Position numbers and translations under genes: made by a program. DNA of 64,000 bases from Algorimicrobium sediminis (GTDB lineage Bacteria; Bacteroidota; Bacteroidia; Flavobacteriales; Flavobacteriaceae), in assembly GCF_042684585.1 (NCBI RefSeq), contig NZ_JBHULS010000003.1, positions 124,001-188,000 of the forward strand, given 5' to 3'. Shown piece by piece: positions 35,237 to 45,285 of the stretch (position 1 is its first letter; each line of letters starts with the position of its first letter). Under the pieces are notes generated by a model. It saw only the letters and a program-made list of their open reading frames with translations, was not told the DNA's origin and ran no database searches.

Positions 35237-35623
35237 ATGGTTCAGCAAGTTACCAAAGGCATAAAAATTTCGGTAAACACAAATTTTGAAGGTTCTTTTT
35301 ATAAGCAGTACCAACTTAATTATGCCTTTGCCTATCAAGTTGTAATTGAAAATCAGAGTAAGGATTTGGTTCAATTATATGCCCGCGAATGGACTATTTT
35401 CGACGCCTTAAAACCTGTTGAAATGGTAGTAGGCCCTGGGGTTATTGGCGAAAAACCCATTTTAAAACCTGGCGAAATTTACAGTTACACCTCTGGTTGT
35501 GCTCTTGTGGCTCCTTTTGGCCTCATGCGCGGTTTTTATAGCATGCGCAATTTAGAAACCAACCAAACCTTCAAAGTTGCTATTCCCTCATTTCGCTTGC
35601 ACGCATCATTTGCGCTAAATTAA
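35237..35623 (+). CDS. apaG: ApaG domain protein
   Basis: 128 aa, a single ApaG/F-box-associated beta-sandwich. Conserved YAFAYQVVIENQS (about 30-42), REWTIFDAL, the GPGVIGEKPILKPGE loop and YTSGCAL. Historically linked to Co2+/Mg2+ efflux; the biochemical role is unclear. It converges with the NRDE gene with a 4-nt overlap of stop regions (35620-35623). Confidence 0.92.
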   Translation: MVQQVTKGIKISVNTNFEGSFYKQYQLNYAFAYQVVIENQSKDLVQLYAREWTIFDALKPVEMVVGPGVIGEKPILKPGEIYSYTSGCALVAPFGLMRGFYSMRNLETNQTFKVAIPSFRLHASFALN

Positions 35624-36333
35624 CCGGAAATTTTAAAAGGAACCACATGATGTATATCGGTAAGTAAATCGGTGTAGTGCATTTTCAAATCAGTTTGTAA
35701 ATAAGTAATCTGCGTGATACTGGTTGTTTCTATGTGCTTACGTTTTAACAAAACACTGTGCGTTTTACTTGTATTACCAGCTGTTTTATGAAATGCCATA
35801 ATTGCCTCTGCCGAGGTATCTAATTTCTTATTGAATATTTGAAACCAACGTTGTCTGTCAGTTTTCATTTCATCAGTATAAAGCGTAGCCGAAGACCAAA
35901 TTGTTGGTTTAAGCGGCACTTGCCTGACATGCTTTTGGCTCCCATCCCATACCAACTCTAAAACCTGAAGTATTTTATTCCAGTCTACTAGTATTAAAGT
36001 AAAAGGTGCAATTCCTTGCAAATTACAGGTATCTAAAAAAACCGATAAATTACTAGCCTGTAACACTTTTTTAACTACCAAACCCCGACTTAACCGATAG
36101 GTACTAGCGGGCTTGTACGGTTTAAAACCGCCATTTAGCAGGCATGCCAATCTGTTTGTACTAGCCAGGCCAATCCAAGAACCTCCTGCTACAGTATCTT
36201 TTGGATACAGCATAACTACACCATTTTCGTTATATAGTTTTGGTGGAACTGTTTGTCTGCTTGGCAGTTCATCTCTATTGGAAGTAATAATAAATTGCCC
36301 GTTAGCCTTTGGAAAAAATGTAACCGTACACAT
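35620..36333 (-). CDS. NRDE family (TANGO2-like) protein
   Basis: 237 aa. It starts MCTVTFFPK with the invariant Cys2 and contains the name-giving NRDE at about 19-22 (TSNRDELPSR), then DTVAGGSWIGLA and LLNGGFKP. These are Ntn-hydrolase-like cytosolic proteins related to eukaryotic TANGO2; the substrate is not established. Shorter sequence conservation in the C-terminal half. Confidence 0.9.
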   Translation of the reverse strand: MCTVTFFPKANGQFIITSNRDELPSRQTVPPKLYNENGVVMLYPKDTVAGGSWIGLASTNRLACLLNGGFKPYKPASTYRLSRGLVVKKVLQASNLSVFLDTCNLQGIAPFTLILVDWNKILQVLELVWDGSQKHVRQVPLKPTIWSSATLYTDEMKTDRQRWFQIFNKKLDTSAEAIMAFHKTAGNTSKTHSVLLKRKHIETTSITQITYLQTDLKMHYTDLLTDIHHVVPFKISG

Positions 36334-36480
36334 ATAATGACTGTATTTTTACAACTACGAAAATAACTAAATTGGCGCGCGAATTAAAACGTATTTAAGC
36401 GCCTTTCTATCAAAAAAATAGGCAAAATTTTGTACCTTCGCTCCTTTCAAATTAGTTAAACTACAAAAAAATAAACACTC

Positions 36481-38109
36481 ATGGGAAAAGGATTTTTTAA
36501 TGTACCAATTGCAGTGAACGAGCCTGTAAAATCTTATGCACCAGGATCGCCTGAACGCGAAGAAGTTTTAAAGGCATACAAAGATATGTACAACAGCACC
36601 GTTGATGTAGGTATGTATATAAACGGAAAAGAGGTAAAAACGGGTAACACCAGAACCATGTCTCCGCCACACGATCATAAACATGTGGTTGGTACTTACC
36701 ATTTGGCAGAAAAGACACACGTAGAAGAGGCCATTGCTACTGCTTTAGAGGCCAGAAAAACGTGGTCGCAATTACCTTGGGAGCAGCGCGCCGGCATATT
36801 TTTAAAAGCTGCCGAATTAATTGCTGGCCCATACCGTGCAAAAATTAATGCGGCCACCATGATTGCGCAGTCTAAAAATATTTATCAAGCTGAAATAGAT
36901 TCCGCTTGCGAACTAATAGACTTTTTGCGTTTTAACGTGCAATTTATGTCGGATATTTACATGGACCAACCTGAAAGCACCAGCGGCGCATGGAACCGTG
37001 TTGAATACCGTCCTTTAGAAGGGTTTACCTATGCTGTAACACCATTCAATTTTACAGCTATTGCAGGTAATTTACCGTCTTGTATGGCGCTCATGGGTAA
37101 TGTGGTTGTTTGGAAACCTAGTAACAACCAAATATTTTCGGCCAAAGTAATCATGGATGTTTTTAAAGAAGCTGGTGTACCAGACGGCGTTATTAATGTT
37201 GTTTTTGGAAATCCGGGTATGATTACAGACACCGTATTAGCGAGTCCAGATTTTTCTGGCCTACATTACACAGGTTCAACACCTGTATTCCAAAGTTTAT
37301 GGAAGCAAATTGGCAACAATATTGAAAAATACAAAACATACCCAAGAATTGTAGGAGAAACTGGCGGTAAGGATTTTATTGTAGCACATAAATCGGCAAA
37401 TCCGAAACAAGTAGCTACTGCTATTTCCAGAGGTGCTTTTGAGTTTCAAGGACAAAAGTGTAGTGCAGCATCCCGCGGCTACATTCCAAGTAATTTATGG
37501 GAAGAGGTTAAAAAATACGTTATTGAAGATATTGAATCCTTTAAAATGGGATCACCAGAAAACATGGACAACTTCATTACAGCTGTAATAAACGAAGCGT
37601 CTTTCGATAAACTAGCTAAATACATAGATCAAGCAAAAGCCGATACCGATGCTGAAATAATTATAGGTGGAAACTACAACAAATCTGAAGGTTACTTTAT
37701 TGAGCCAACTGTTATTGTTACAACCAATCCGAAATACACAACCATGGTAGAGGAATTGTTTGGCCCTGTAATGACAATTTATGTATACGATGCCGATGAT
37801 TACTCAAACACGTTAAAATTAGTTGACTCTACAAGTGAATACGCTTTAACAGGTGCTATTTTAGCTACCTGCCGCTACGCTATTGAGGAAGCAACCAATG
37901 CTTTACAAAATAGTGCTGGTAACTTCTATATTAACGACAAGCCAACCGGTGCCGTTGTAGGACAACAGCCGTTTGGTGGCGCCAGAGCATCCGGAACAAA
38001 TGATAAGGCAGGATCTGCTCAAAACTTGTTACGCTGGGTTTCGCCACGATTAATTAAAGAAACATTTGTAACACCAGTTGATTACAGATATCCGTTTTTA
38101 GGCTCTTAA
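36481..38109 (+). CDS. pruA: L-glutamate gamma-semialdehyde (1-pyrroline-5-carboxylate) dehydrogenase
   Basis: 542 aa NAD-dependent aldehyde dehydrogenase that oxidises glutamate semialdehyde to glutamate, the last step of proline breakdown. Key segments: FNFTAIAGNLPSCMALMGNVVVWKPS, the general-base region GETGGKDF and catalytic Cys in GQKCSAASRGY. The C-terminal QQPFGGARASGTNDKAGS matches the eukaryotic-type P5C dehydrogenase group. Stand-alone gene with its own terminator; no proline dehydrogenase is next to it, but proC is at 60.2 kb. Confidence 0.96.
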   Translation: MGKGFFNVPIAVNEPVKSYAPGSPEREEVLKAYKDMYNSTVDVGMYINGKEVKTGNTRTMSPPHDHKHVVGTYHLAEKTHVEEAIATALEARKTWSQLPWEQRAGIFLKAAELIAGPYRAKINAATMIAQSKNIYQAEIDSACELIDFLRFNVQFMSDIYMDQPESTSGAWNRVEYRPLEGFTYAVTPFNFTAIAGNLPSCMALMGNVVVWKPSNNQIFSAKVIMDVFKEAGVPDGVINVVFGNPGMITDTVLASPDFSGLHYTGSTPVFQSLWKQIGNNIEKYKTYPRIVGETGGKDFIVAHKSANPKQVATAISRGAFEFQGQKCSAASRGYIPSNLWEEVKKYVIEDIESFKMGSPENMDNFITAVINEASFDKLAKYIDQAKADTDAEIIIGGNYNKSEGYFIEPTVIVTTNPKYTTMVEELFGPVMTIYVYDADDYSNTLKLVDSTSEYALTGAILATCRYAIEEATNALQNSAGNFYINDKPTGAVVGQQPFGGARASGTNDKAGSAQNLLRWVSPRLIKETFVTPVDYRYPFLGS

Positions 38110-38130
38110 ACTTTTAGCTCCTAAAATTAT

Positions 38131-38166
38131 AAAAACCCTTAACTTTCAAAAAGTTAAGGGTTTTTC
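38131..38166 (+). terminator. Rho-independent terminator after pruA
   Basis: AAAAACCCTTAACTTT pairs with AAGTTAAGGGTTTTT around a short loop; perfect stem followed by T-run. Confidence 0.92.
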
Positions 38167-38212
38167 TTTTTAATTATATCCGTACCCTTACGAGCTGTTT
38201 TTGCACCACTAT

Positions 38213-38842
38213 TTAACCTTTAAACTTAATGGGTAAATGCACGACTTTTTTTGTTTCGAAAAATTCTTCTGTATAGAAATCGGAAATATTATAAATGGTT
38301 GCTGTTTTATAGTCTTGAAGTTCTTCAGATAAATCGCCTCCTTTTAAATACAAAATTCCATTTTTAAGGTCATGATTTTGTTTTTTGGCAACTTTACCTT
38401 TTATCCAATGTACAAACGTTGGCATGGCAGCCACTGCTCTACTGATAATAAAATCGTAGGTATCTTTAATTTCTTCAACACGGGAATGCGTCGTTTTTAC
38501 ATTGGTTAATTCTAACCCTGCAACAACCTCATCCACCACTTTCAATTTTTTAGCAATACTATCCACTAAATGAAACGAACATTCCGGAAACAAAATAGCC
38601 AGTGGAATACCTGGGAAACCTCCACCCGTTCCAACATCCATTAATTTTGTGCCAGGTTTAAATGTAATTACTTTTGCTATGGCTAAAGCATGGAGTACGT
38701 GGCGTAAATACAGCTCGTCTATATCTTTTCTAGACACCACATTTATTTTCAGGTTCCAGTCTTGGTACAAAACCTCCAATTGCTCAAATTGTTTTATTTG
38801 CGCTGCGCTTAAATTTGGAAAGTATTTTAATATTAGCTCCAT
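38213..38842 (-). CDS. rsmG: 16S rRNA (guanine-N7) methyltransferase RsmG
   Basis: 209 aa. It methylates G527 of 16S rRNA. The SAM motif DVGTGGGFPGIPLAILFP (about 67-84), FHLVDSIAKKLKVVDEV and ISRAVAAMP are typical of GidB/RsmG. Upstream residues VVSRKDIDELYLRHVLHAL match the family's N-terminal signature. A TACTTTTG promoter element lies 20 nt upstream. Confidence 0.96.
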   Translation of the reverse strand: MELILKYFPNLSAAQIKQFEQLEVLYQDWNLKINVVSRKDIDELYLRHVLHALAIAKVITFKPGTKLMDVGTGGGFPGIPLAILFPECSFHLVDSIAKKLKVVDEVVAGLELTNVKTTHSRVEEIKDTYDFIISRAVAAMPTFVHWIKGKVAKKQNHDLKNGILYLKGGDLSEELQDYKTATIYNISDFYTEEFFETKKVVHLPIKFKG

Positions 38843-38861
38843 GTTTTTAAAAAATTTTGGA

Positions 38862-38869
38862 CAAAAGTA
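38862..38869 (-). promoter_or_regulatory. Promoter -7 element of rsmG
   Basis: Minus-strand TACTTTTG, 20 nt before the start codon, fits TAnnTTTG. Confidence 0.55.
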
Positions 38870-39045
38870 GGTAATTTAAATTTTGGCTTCCGAAATTTTT
38901 TCTAGTAACACGCCAGTTATTAACACCCAACGTTTACTTTCAAAACAACCCAGACCAGCTTTACACTATTTTGGTGGTTTGGATGCTTTCCGGATTTAAC
39001 GCCGTTTTTTGTGATAACTTTATCCCGGAGCAAATGTATATTAAT

Positions 39046-39053
39046 TATATTTG
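39046..39053 (+). promoter_or_regulatory. Promoter -7 element of the desaturase gene
   Basis: TATATTTG, 53 nt before the ATG at 39106, exact match to TAnnTTTG. Confidence 0.6.
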
Positions 39054-39105
39054 CATAAATACAACAAGAAGCTAGCACCTAGCCTCTTTCAATAATACCA
39101 TTAGA

Positions 39106-40200
39106 ATGACAAATAAAACCATTTCATTTTCTAGAAACGACTCTGCTAAATTTTTTAGAACACTTAACAAACGTGTAAATGATTATTTCAAAGAAAACAA
39201 CTTAAAAAAAACAGGTAACTGGAAACTATATGTAAAGGCTGTTGTAATGTTTACCTTGCTTTTAGGGCCATTGGTACTTTTATTAACTGTAAGCATGCCC
39301 GGATGGCTGCAAATACTTTGCATGATTGTAATAGGCATTGGCATTGCTGGTGTTGGTATGAACGTAATGCATGACGCCAACCACGGCTCATTTTCCAGTA
39401 AAAAATGGGTTAATACCCTTATGGGAAGTAGTATTCATATTTTAGCTGGAAACGATTATAATTGGAAAGTGCAACATAATGTTTTGCACCACACGTACAC
39501 CAACATTCAAGGTCATGACGAAGATATTGATGCAGGCCGAATTATTCGATTTTCCAAGCACGCTAAATGGTCCAAAATTCACCAATACCAAAAATACTAT
39601 GCCTTTTTACTTTATGGATTACTTACCGTAAATTGGGCTATTACAACCGATTTTAAACAAACCTATGTTTATTTAAAACGGAAATTATCTTACGGCGACT
39701 TTCCAAATCCAGCCACACAATGGACCAAATTAATAATTGGCAAAATAGTTTACTATTCTATTTGGGTGGTATTACCGCTAGCGTTAGGATTTGCTTGGTG
39801 GCAAGTATTCATTGGCTTTTTTATTATGCACTATACCGCAGGCATTATTTTAAGTGTTATTTTTCAATTAGCACACGTTATGCCTAATACAGACATGCCT
39901 TTACCCGATGAAAACGGCACAATGAAAAACACGTGGGCTATACACCAGTTGTTTACCACTTCCAACTTTTCGCCTAAAAGTTGGATTGTCGAATTTTACA
40001 CAGGTGGCCTAAACCGCCAAGTAGAGCACCACTTATTCTCGCATATTAGTCATGTGCACTACAAAAACATTGCAAAAATAGTAAAGGAAACAGCTCAAGA
40101 ATTTAGCTTGCCATACAATGAGTACAACTCAATTTGGACGGCTATTGCAGAACATTACAATCAATTAAAAGAACTAGGTAGAAAGCCAAGTATGGCCTAA
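39106..40200 (+). CDS. Membrane fatty acid desaturase (acyl-CoA/acyl-lipid type)
   Basis: 364 aa integral membrane di-iron enzyme. Three His boxes: HDANH, HNVLHH and QVEHH, the last typical of front-end/linoleoyl-CoA desaturase-like proteins (DesA3/OLE-like). About four hydrophobic helices flank them. It introduces a double bond into membrane fatty acyl chains; position specificity cannot be read from sequence. The aminotransferase gene follows after 20 nt, possibly co-transcribed. Confidence 0.92.
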   Translation: MTNKTISFSRNDSAKFFRTLNKRVNDYFKENNLKKTGNWKLYVKAVVMFTLLLGPLVLLLTVSMPGWLQILCMIVIGIGIAGVGMNVMHDANHGSFSSKKWVNTLMGSSIHILAGNDYNWKVQHNVLHHTYTNIQGHDEDIDAGRIIRFSKHAKWSKIHQYQKYYAFLLYGLLTVNWAITTDFKQTYVYLKRKLSYGDFPNPATQWTKLIIGKIVYYSIWVVLPLALGFAWWQVFIGFFIMHYTAGIILSVIFQLAHVMPNTDMPLPDENGTMKNTWAIHQLFTTSNFSPKSWIVEFYTGGLNRQVEHHLFSHISHVHYKNIAKIVKETAQEFSLPYNEYNSIWTAIAEHYNQLKELGRKPSMA

Positions 40201-40220
40201 TTTAATTTATTTTCAAAAAC

Positions 40221-41408
40221 ATGACACGCCTTTCAGATAGAGTTTTAAACATGGCTACTTCTGCCACATTAGCGATGGCGGCAAAGACCCGCGAATTACG
40301 CGCCGAAGGTAAAGACATTATTGGGTTAAGTTTAGGAGAACCCGATTTTAATACACCAGATTACATAAAAGAGGCAGCCATTCAAGCCATTCATGATAAC
40401 TACAATTCCTACACACCGGTTGATGGATATGTGGAATTAAAAGAAGCTATTATTACCAAATTTAAACGCGATAATAACTTGCATTACACCTTGCCGCAAA
40501 TTGTGGTATCTACGGGTGCTAAACAAGCACTTTACAATGTAGCGCAAGTACTTATTAATCCAGGCGATGAAGTTATATTACCCTGCCCGTACTGGGTAAG
40601 TTACGCCGATATTGTAAAATTAGCTGGCGGTATTCCAGTGGAAGTACAAACAAGTATTGCAACCGACTTTAAAATGACACCACAGCAGTTGGAAGCTGCC
40701 ATTACACCAAACACAAAAATGATTTGGTACAGCTCTCCTTGTAATCCTAGTGGCTCGCTTTACAGCAAAGAAGAACTTCGTGCCTTGGCCGACGTTTTAA
40801 AGCACCATCCAGATATTTATGTAGTTTCCGATGAAATTTATGAACATATTAATTTTACCGAAAATGGCCATGCCAGTATGGCGCAATTTCCAGATATGTT
40901 TAACCGGACCATAACCGTAAACGGTGTTTCCAAAGCATTTGCCATGACCGGCTGGCGCATTGGCTACATAGGTGCTCCTGAATCCATTGCCCGTGCCTGC
41001 AACAAACTACAAGGACAAGTAACTAGCGGTGCCAATAGCATTGCCCAGCGTGCCGTAATTACCGCTTTAAACGAACCACCTTCACGGGTTAAATTTATGA
41101 TAGACGAATTCCATATCCGACGTGATTTGGTATTAACTTTATTAGATGATGTTCCGGGGTTTGTAAACAACACACCAGAAGGCGCTTTTTATGTGTTTCC
41201 TAATATTTCGGCTTTCTTTGGAAAAACCCTAAAAGGAACCACCATTAACAATGCAACCGATTTCTCATTATTTTTACTAGAACACGCATTAGTAGCTACC
41301 GTTACTGGCGATGCTTTTGGAGACCCTAATTGCATACGGTTGTCCTACGCTGCCAGTCAGGCGCAAATAACTGAAGCCATTAAGCGCATTAAAGCTGCTG
41401 TATCGTAA
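40221..41408 (+). CDS. PLP-dependent class I aminotransferase (aspartate aminotransferase-like)
   Basis: 395 aa fold-type I enzyme. NPSGS(L)YS segment (SPCNPSG), VSDEIYEHI with PLP-binding Asp and Tyr, Lys Schiff base in NGVSKAFAMTGWRIGY, and substrate Arg near NCIRLSYA. This arrangement is the AspC subgroup I-gamma, acting on aspartate and often prephenate or aromatic acids. Terminated by a strong hairpin. The assignment to aspartate is likely but not proven. Confidence 0.92.
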   Translation: MTRLSDRVLNMATSATLAMAAKTRELRAEGKDIIGLSLGEPDFNTPDYIKEAAIQAIHDNYNSYTPVDGYVELKEAIITKFKRDNNLHYTLPQIVVSTGAKQALYNVAQVLINPGDEVILPCPYWVSYADIVKLAGGIPVEVQTSIATDFKMTPQQLEAAITPNTKMIWYSSPCNPSGSLYSKEELRALADVLKHHPDIYVVSDEIYEHINFTENGHASMAQFPDMFNRTITVNGVSKAFAMTGWRIGYIGAPESIARACNKLQGQVTSGANSIAQRAVITALNEPPSRVKFMIDEFHIRRDLVLTLLDDVPGFVNNTPEGAFYVFPNISAFFGKTLKGTTINNATDFSLFLLEHALVATVTGDAFGDPNCIRLSYAASQAQITEAIKRIKAAVS

Positions 41409-41436
41409 TACAATCCGTTTGCTTTATACTCATAAC

Positions 41437-41466
41437 AATCCACTTCCCACGAAGTGGATTTTTTTT
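41437..41466 (+). terminator. Rho-independent terminator after the aminotransferase gene
   Basis: AATCCACTTC pairs with GAAGTGGATT around CCAC, followed by eight T residues. Confidence 0.9.
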
Positions 41467-41505
41467 ATCTGTAAAAAAGCATTCACAAGAAATTAAGGCG
41501 CAGGT

Positions 41506-42999
41506 TTAGCGATTTCGCCAAAAAAATGGTGTGAGTAAAATAAGTACGGTAAATAATTCTAATCGGCCAATAAGCATTAAAAAGGCGGCCCACCACTTGG
41601 CTAAAGGCTCTAATGCCGCATAATTGTTTACCGGACCAAATTGACCTAAAGCCGGACCAACGTTACCCAAACTAGAGGCAGCAATACCTATGGCAGACAT
41701 AAAATCTAAACCAAACATAGAGAACACCAAAGAACCTACAATAAAGGATAACATATATAAAATGAAGAAGGCCAAAATATTAAAAACAATATCGCCTGAA
41801 ACGGCTCTTGAATTATAGCGCACGGGTAAAATAGCATTAGGATGCAAGGCACGTTTAAATTCTAAAAAACCATTTTTTATTAAAATTAAATGTCTTACCA
41901 CTTTTACACCTCCGGAAGTACTGCCAGCAGAACCGCCTAAAAACATGAGTCCAAAGAAGAATACCACTAAAAATGGCGACCATAGAGTGTAATCGGCCGT
42001 AATAAAACCGGTAGTTGTAACCACACTTAATACTTGAAACAAGCCATGACGAAAGGCACTTTCTGCCGCACCCCAAACCATTGGGTGATGAATGCTTGAT
42101 ACACTCGCATCGGCCTTAAAGTATATTATAAATGCAGCAATAGCCGTAAAAATAACAATAAACGAAAGATACAGCTTAAACTCGTCGTCCTTTAGTATTT
42201 TTTGAACCTTACCTTTAAAAGCAAAGTAACTTAAAACAAAGTTGGTGCCCGCCAAAAACATGAACCCTATAATAATATACTGAATAAGGGGCTGATCATT
42301 CCAATAGGCCACACTAGCGTTTTTTGTAGAAAACCCACCAGTAGATAAGGTACTTAAAGCATGATTCATAGCATCAAACAGACTCATTCCTGCTAGTTTT
42401 AACAAAATAGTTTCGGCAATGGTATAGCCAAAATAAATAAGCCACAAGCGCTTGGCCGTATCGGTAATTCGGGGGTGTAGCTTATCGGTGTTTGGGCCAG
42501 GCGCTTCGGCAGCAAACAATTGCATACCGCCAATACCTAAAAGAGGTAAAATAGCAATGGCTAACACAATTATTCCCATACCACCAATCCAGTGGGTTAA
42601 ACTGCGCCAAAACAAGATGCCTTCAGGCATAATTTCAATATCGTTTAAAACCGTGGCTCCGGTGGTGGTATAACCCGACATGGTTTCAAGGAAAGCACTT
42701 GTAAAATCCGGGATAGCCCCAGTAAAAATATAAGGTAAACAACCCGAAAAAGCCATTGTAAGCCAGCCAAAGGTAACCACTATATATCCTTCCCGCTTAT
42801 TAATAATTTTTTGATGTTTTCTAGTGGGTATCATAAGTGCTAAACCTACCACCAACGTGCACAATGCTGCCAGCAACAAGTAGTTTGTAACACCATCTTC
42901 GTACAGCTTACTAATTAAAGCGGACACTAACATGAAACCACCATTAAATAATAGTAAGAGACCTAAAAAATGAAAGATTATTTTATAGTTAAGTTTCAT
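41506..42999 (-). CDS. trkH: Trk-type potassium uptake protein TrkH
   Basis: 497 aa from ATG 42999 (MKLNYKIIFHFLG), 2 nt after the trkA stop; a longer in-frame start inside trkA is unlikely. Ten or so transmembrane helices arranged as repeated M1-P-M2 units. Selectivity-filter-like segments TMSGYTTTGATVL, LSTLSTGGFST, VTTTGF and SSLGNVGP are visible, each with the conserved Gly. It imports K+ with TrkA as its cytoplasmic gate. Confidence 0.95.
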   Translation of the reverse strand: MKLNYKIIFHFLGLLLLFNGGFMLVSALISKLYEDGVTNYLLLAALCTLVVGLALMIPTRKHQKIINKREGYIVVTFGWLTMAFSGCLPYIFTGAIPDFTSAFLETMSGYTTTGATVLNDIEIMPEGILFWRSLTHWIGGMGIIVLAIAILPLLGIGGMQLFAAEAPGPNTDKLHPRITDTAKRLWLIYFGYTIAETILLKLAGMSLFDAMNHALSTLSTGGFSTKNASVAYWNDQPLIQYIIIGFMFLAGTNFVLSYFAFKGKVQKILKDDEFKLYLSFIVIFTAIAAFIIYFKADASVSSIHHPMVWGAAESAFRHGLFQVLSVVTTTGFITADYTLWSPFLVVFFFGLMFLGGSAGSTSGGVKVVRHLILIKNGFLEFKRALHPNAILPVRYNSRAVSGDIVFNILAFFILYMLSFIVGSLVFSMFGLDFMSAIGIAASSLGNVGPALGQFGPVNNYAALEPLAKWWAAFLMLIGRLELFTVLILLTPFFWRNR

Positions 43000-43001
43000 G
43001 C

Positions 43002-44351
43002 TTATAAAAACAGTTTTTCCACATCTTTTATGGAGCGTGGCAAACCACAAATTACCACCCGGTCGCCCTCTTGAATTTTAAAATCGCCCAAGGCAATATA
43101 ACCAAGTCCATCTCTAATTACACCTGCAATAATAGCCGATAATGGGAAAGCCGCATCCTTAATTAGGGTGTTACAAATTTTAGATTGTGCCTTTACCCTA
43201 AACTCCAATAATTCGGCGTCCATATTGTTTAATTTGGTCATGGCTAGTACCTCGCCACGACGCACAAACCTAAAAATGGTATTGGCTGCAAGTAGTTTTT
43301 TATTAATTAACGTATCGATACCAATGGATTGTGAAAGCTCAAAATAATCCATGTTTTCTACCAAAGAAATGGTTTTTTTAACCTGTTTGGACTTGGCCAC
43401 CAAACTGGACATAATATTTATTTCGCTATTGCCTGTTACCGCAATAAAGGCGTCCATATCACTAATATTCTCCTCCTCTAAAAGCGCCACATTTCGGCCA
43501 TCGCCATTAATAACCAAAACATTTGGCAGCTCATCGGCAATATCGAAGGCTCTGTTTTTGTCCTTTTCTATAAGCTTAACATGAAAGCCACTTTCGGAGA
43601 GATCGCGTGCTGTTTTGTATCCTATTTGGCTGCCTCCAAGAATCATAACATGCTTAATACCTGTATTGGTTTTACCAGTTATTTTACAAAGTTCTTCGGC
43701 ACCACCTTCAGAGGTAATAAAAACAACATGATCGCCTTCCTTAAATTGTGTATCGCCACGCGGTATAATGGTAAATTGAGTCCCAAAACGTTGTATAGCT
43801 ATTGGTACAAAATGAATTTCTGGGAAAATTTTTGCAGCCTCTTTTACCGTTTTGCCAACAAAGGCCATTGTTCTGGACAAATCTAAACCAACCATGGTTA
43901 AGGCCCCATCTTCAAATGAAAACGTATCGCTAAAAGCCGATTGGTTTAGTAGTAATCTAATTTCGGCAGCTGCTAATGCTTCGGGCGAAATTAATTCGTC
44001 AATACCAAATTTTATAAAACCTACCTCATCTTTGTAGTGAATAAACTCTGTATTAGAAATTCTGGCAATAGTCCGTTTGGCGCCTAGCTGCTTGGCTAAA
44101 ACACACACCGTAATGTTGGTAGTTTCGGAAGAGGTAACGGCAATAACTAAATCGCTTTCTGCCACGCGCGCATCCTTTAGCATGGCTATAGAAGTGGCAT
44201 CGCCTTTCATGGCCTTAATATCCAAATGCGTATCGGCATTTAACAAGCTAGCTTTATTAGTATCTATGAGCGTAATTTCTTGCGATTCGAAAGATAATAG
44301 TTTCGCTAAATGAAATCCAACTTCACCAGCTCCCGCAATAATAATTTTCAT
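43002..44351 (-). CDS. trkA: Trk system potassium transporter regulatory subunit TrkA
   Basis: 449 aa from ATG 44351 (MKIIIAGAGEVGFHLA); an in-frame start 7 codons upstream is possible but gives a non-family N-terminus. Two RCK repeats: NAD-binding motifs GAGEVG (about 7-12) and GGSQIG (about 234-239), each followed by a TrkA_C domain (TIIPRGDTQFKEGDHVVFI; KIQEGDRVVICG). It binds NAD(H) and gates TrkH. It is translationally close to trkH (2 nt). Confidence 0.95.
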   Translation of the reverse strand: MKIIIAGAGEVGFHLAKLLSFESQEITLIDTNKASLLNADTHLDIKAMKGDATSIAMLKDARVAESDLVIAVTSSETTNITVCVLAKQLGAKRTIARISNTEFIHYKDEVGFIKFGIDELISPEALAAAEIRLLLNQSAFSDTFSFEDGALTMVGLDLSRTMAFVGKTVKEAAKIFPEIHFVPIAIQRFGTQFTIIPRGDTQFKEGDHVVFITSEGGAEELCKITGKTNTGIKHVMILGGSQIGYKTARDLSESGFHVKLIEKDKNRAFDIADELPNVLVINGDGRNVALLEEENISDMDAFIAVTGNSEINIMSSLVAKSKQVKKTISLVENMDYFELSQSIGIDTLINKKLLAANTIFRFVRRGEVLAMTKLNNMDAELLEFRVKAQSKICNTLIKDAAFPLSAIIAGVIRDGLGYIALGDFKIQEGDRVVICGLPRSIKDVEKLFL

Positions 44352-44507
44352 TTGTAATGTAAGTTTAAACACCGGCTAAAACCCTAGCGCTGTTACTAAA
44401 CAAGCCACTATGCAAGTCGTGTGCTTCTTATTTAAAAGACATGCAAATATAAAGCAATTTAAAGGACTTTACGAGTATATTTATTCATATAATAAATTAC
44501 TAACTAG

Positions 44508-44539
44508 TTGCTTAATGCCTGTACAATAGTTTATATTTG
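44508..44539 (+). promoter_or_regulatory. Promoter of menG-porT
   Basis: TTG at 44508-44510 and TATATTTG at 44532-44539 with 21 nt between, an excellent Bacteroidota promoter. Its position rules out the ATG at 44508 as the menG start and supports the GTG at 44556. Confidence 0.75.
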
Positions 44540-44555
44540 CAAAAAAAGAAAGACC

Positions 44556-45281
44556 GTGGCAAAAGTAAACCCCTACAAAAATAGCAGTTTAAGTAAAAAA
44601 GAACAGGTTACGCAAATGTTCGACACCATATCTGGCAATTACGATGGCTTAAATCGGGTAATTTCCTTTGGTATAGATGTATCGTGGCGCAAAAAAGTGG
44701 TGGCTATTGTTAAGGCACAAAATCCAGAAACTGTTTTGGATATTGCCACAGGTACAGGCGATTTAGCCATTATGCTAGCTGAAACGAATGCTAAGAAAAT
44801 TGTAGGTTTCGACATCAGTAGCGGCATGCTTGAAATAGGTAAGCAAAAAGTAGCCCATAAAAACTTAAGCAACACGGTGGATATGGTTTTAGGCGATTCG
44901 GAAAACATGCCTTTTGAAGACAACTCTTTCGATGCTATTACAGTAGCCTTTGGAATTCGTAATTTTGAAACGTTAGAAAAGGGGCTTGCCGAAATTTATC
45001 GGGTACTAAAACCCAATGGCACTTTTGTAATTCTGGAAACTTCTATGCCTACAAAAACACCTTACAAACAAGGTTATAAGTTTTATACTAAAAATATTTT
45101 ACCACTAATTGGCAAAGTGTTTTCTAAAGATAAAACAGCTTACACCTATTTATGCGAATCGGCTTCTGTTTTTCCTTTCGGTGAAGAATTAAACAATATT
45201 TTGCGTAAAATTGGGTTTACTAATGTAACAGACTTGCCACAAACTTTTGGTGTGGCAACTATATATACATTATCAAAATAG
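44556..45281 (+). CDS. menG: Demethylmenaquinone methyltransferase
   Basis: 241 aa from GTG 44556 (AKVNPYKNSSLSKKEQV), the start expected from family alignments and downstream of the promoter. It catalyses the last step of menaquinone synthesis with SAM; menaquinone is the electron acceptor of NQR in this group. Motifs: MFDTISGNYDGLNRVISFG, DIATGTGDLAIM, VAFGIRNF and LKPNGTFVILE, all UbiE/MenG signatures. The stop is 4 nt before porT; menG-porT adjacency is conserved in Flavobacteriia. Confidence 0.95.
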   Translation: MAKVNPYKNSSLSKKEQVTQMFDTISGNYDGLNRVISFGIDVSWRKKVVAIVKAQNPETVLDIATGTGDLAIMLAETNAKKIVGFDISSGMLEIGKQKVAHKNLSNTVDMVLGDSENMPFEDNSFDAITVAFGIRNFETLEKGLAEIYRVLKPNGTFVILETSMPTKTPYKQGYKFYTKNILPLIGKVFSKDKTAYTYLCESASVFPFGEELNNILRKIGFTNVTDLPQTFGVATIYTLSK

Positions 45282-45285
45282 TTTT

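Noticed and set aside
44508..44555. ATG start of menG at 44508
   Set aside because: A strong promoter (TTG-N21-TATATTTG) occupies exactly this stretch, so it cannot be in the coding part; GTG 44556 is used instead.
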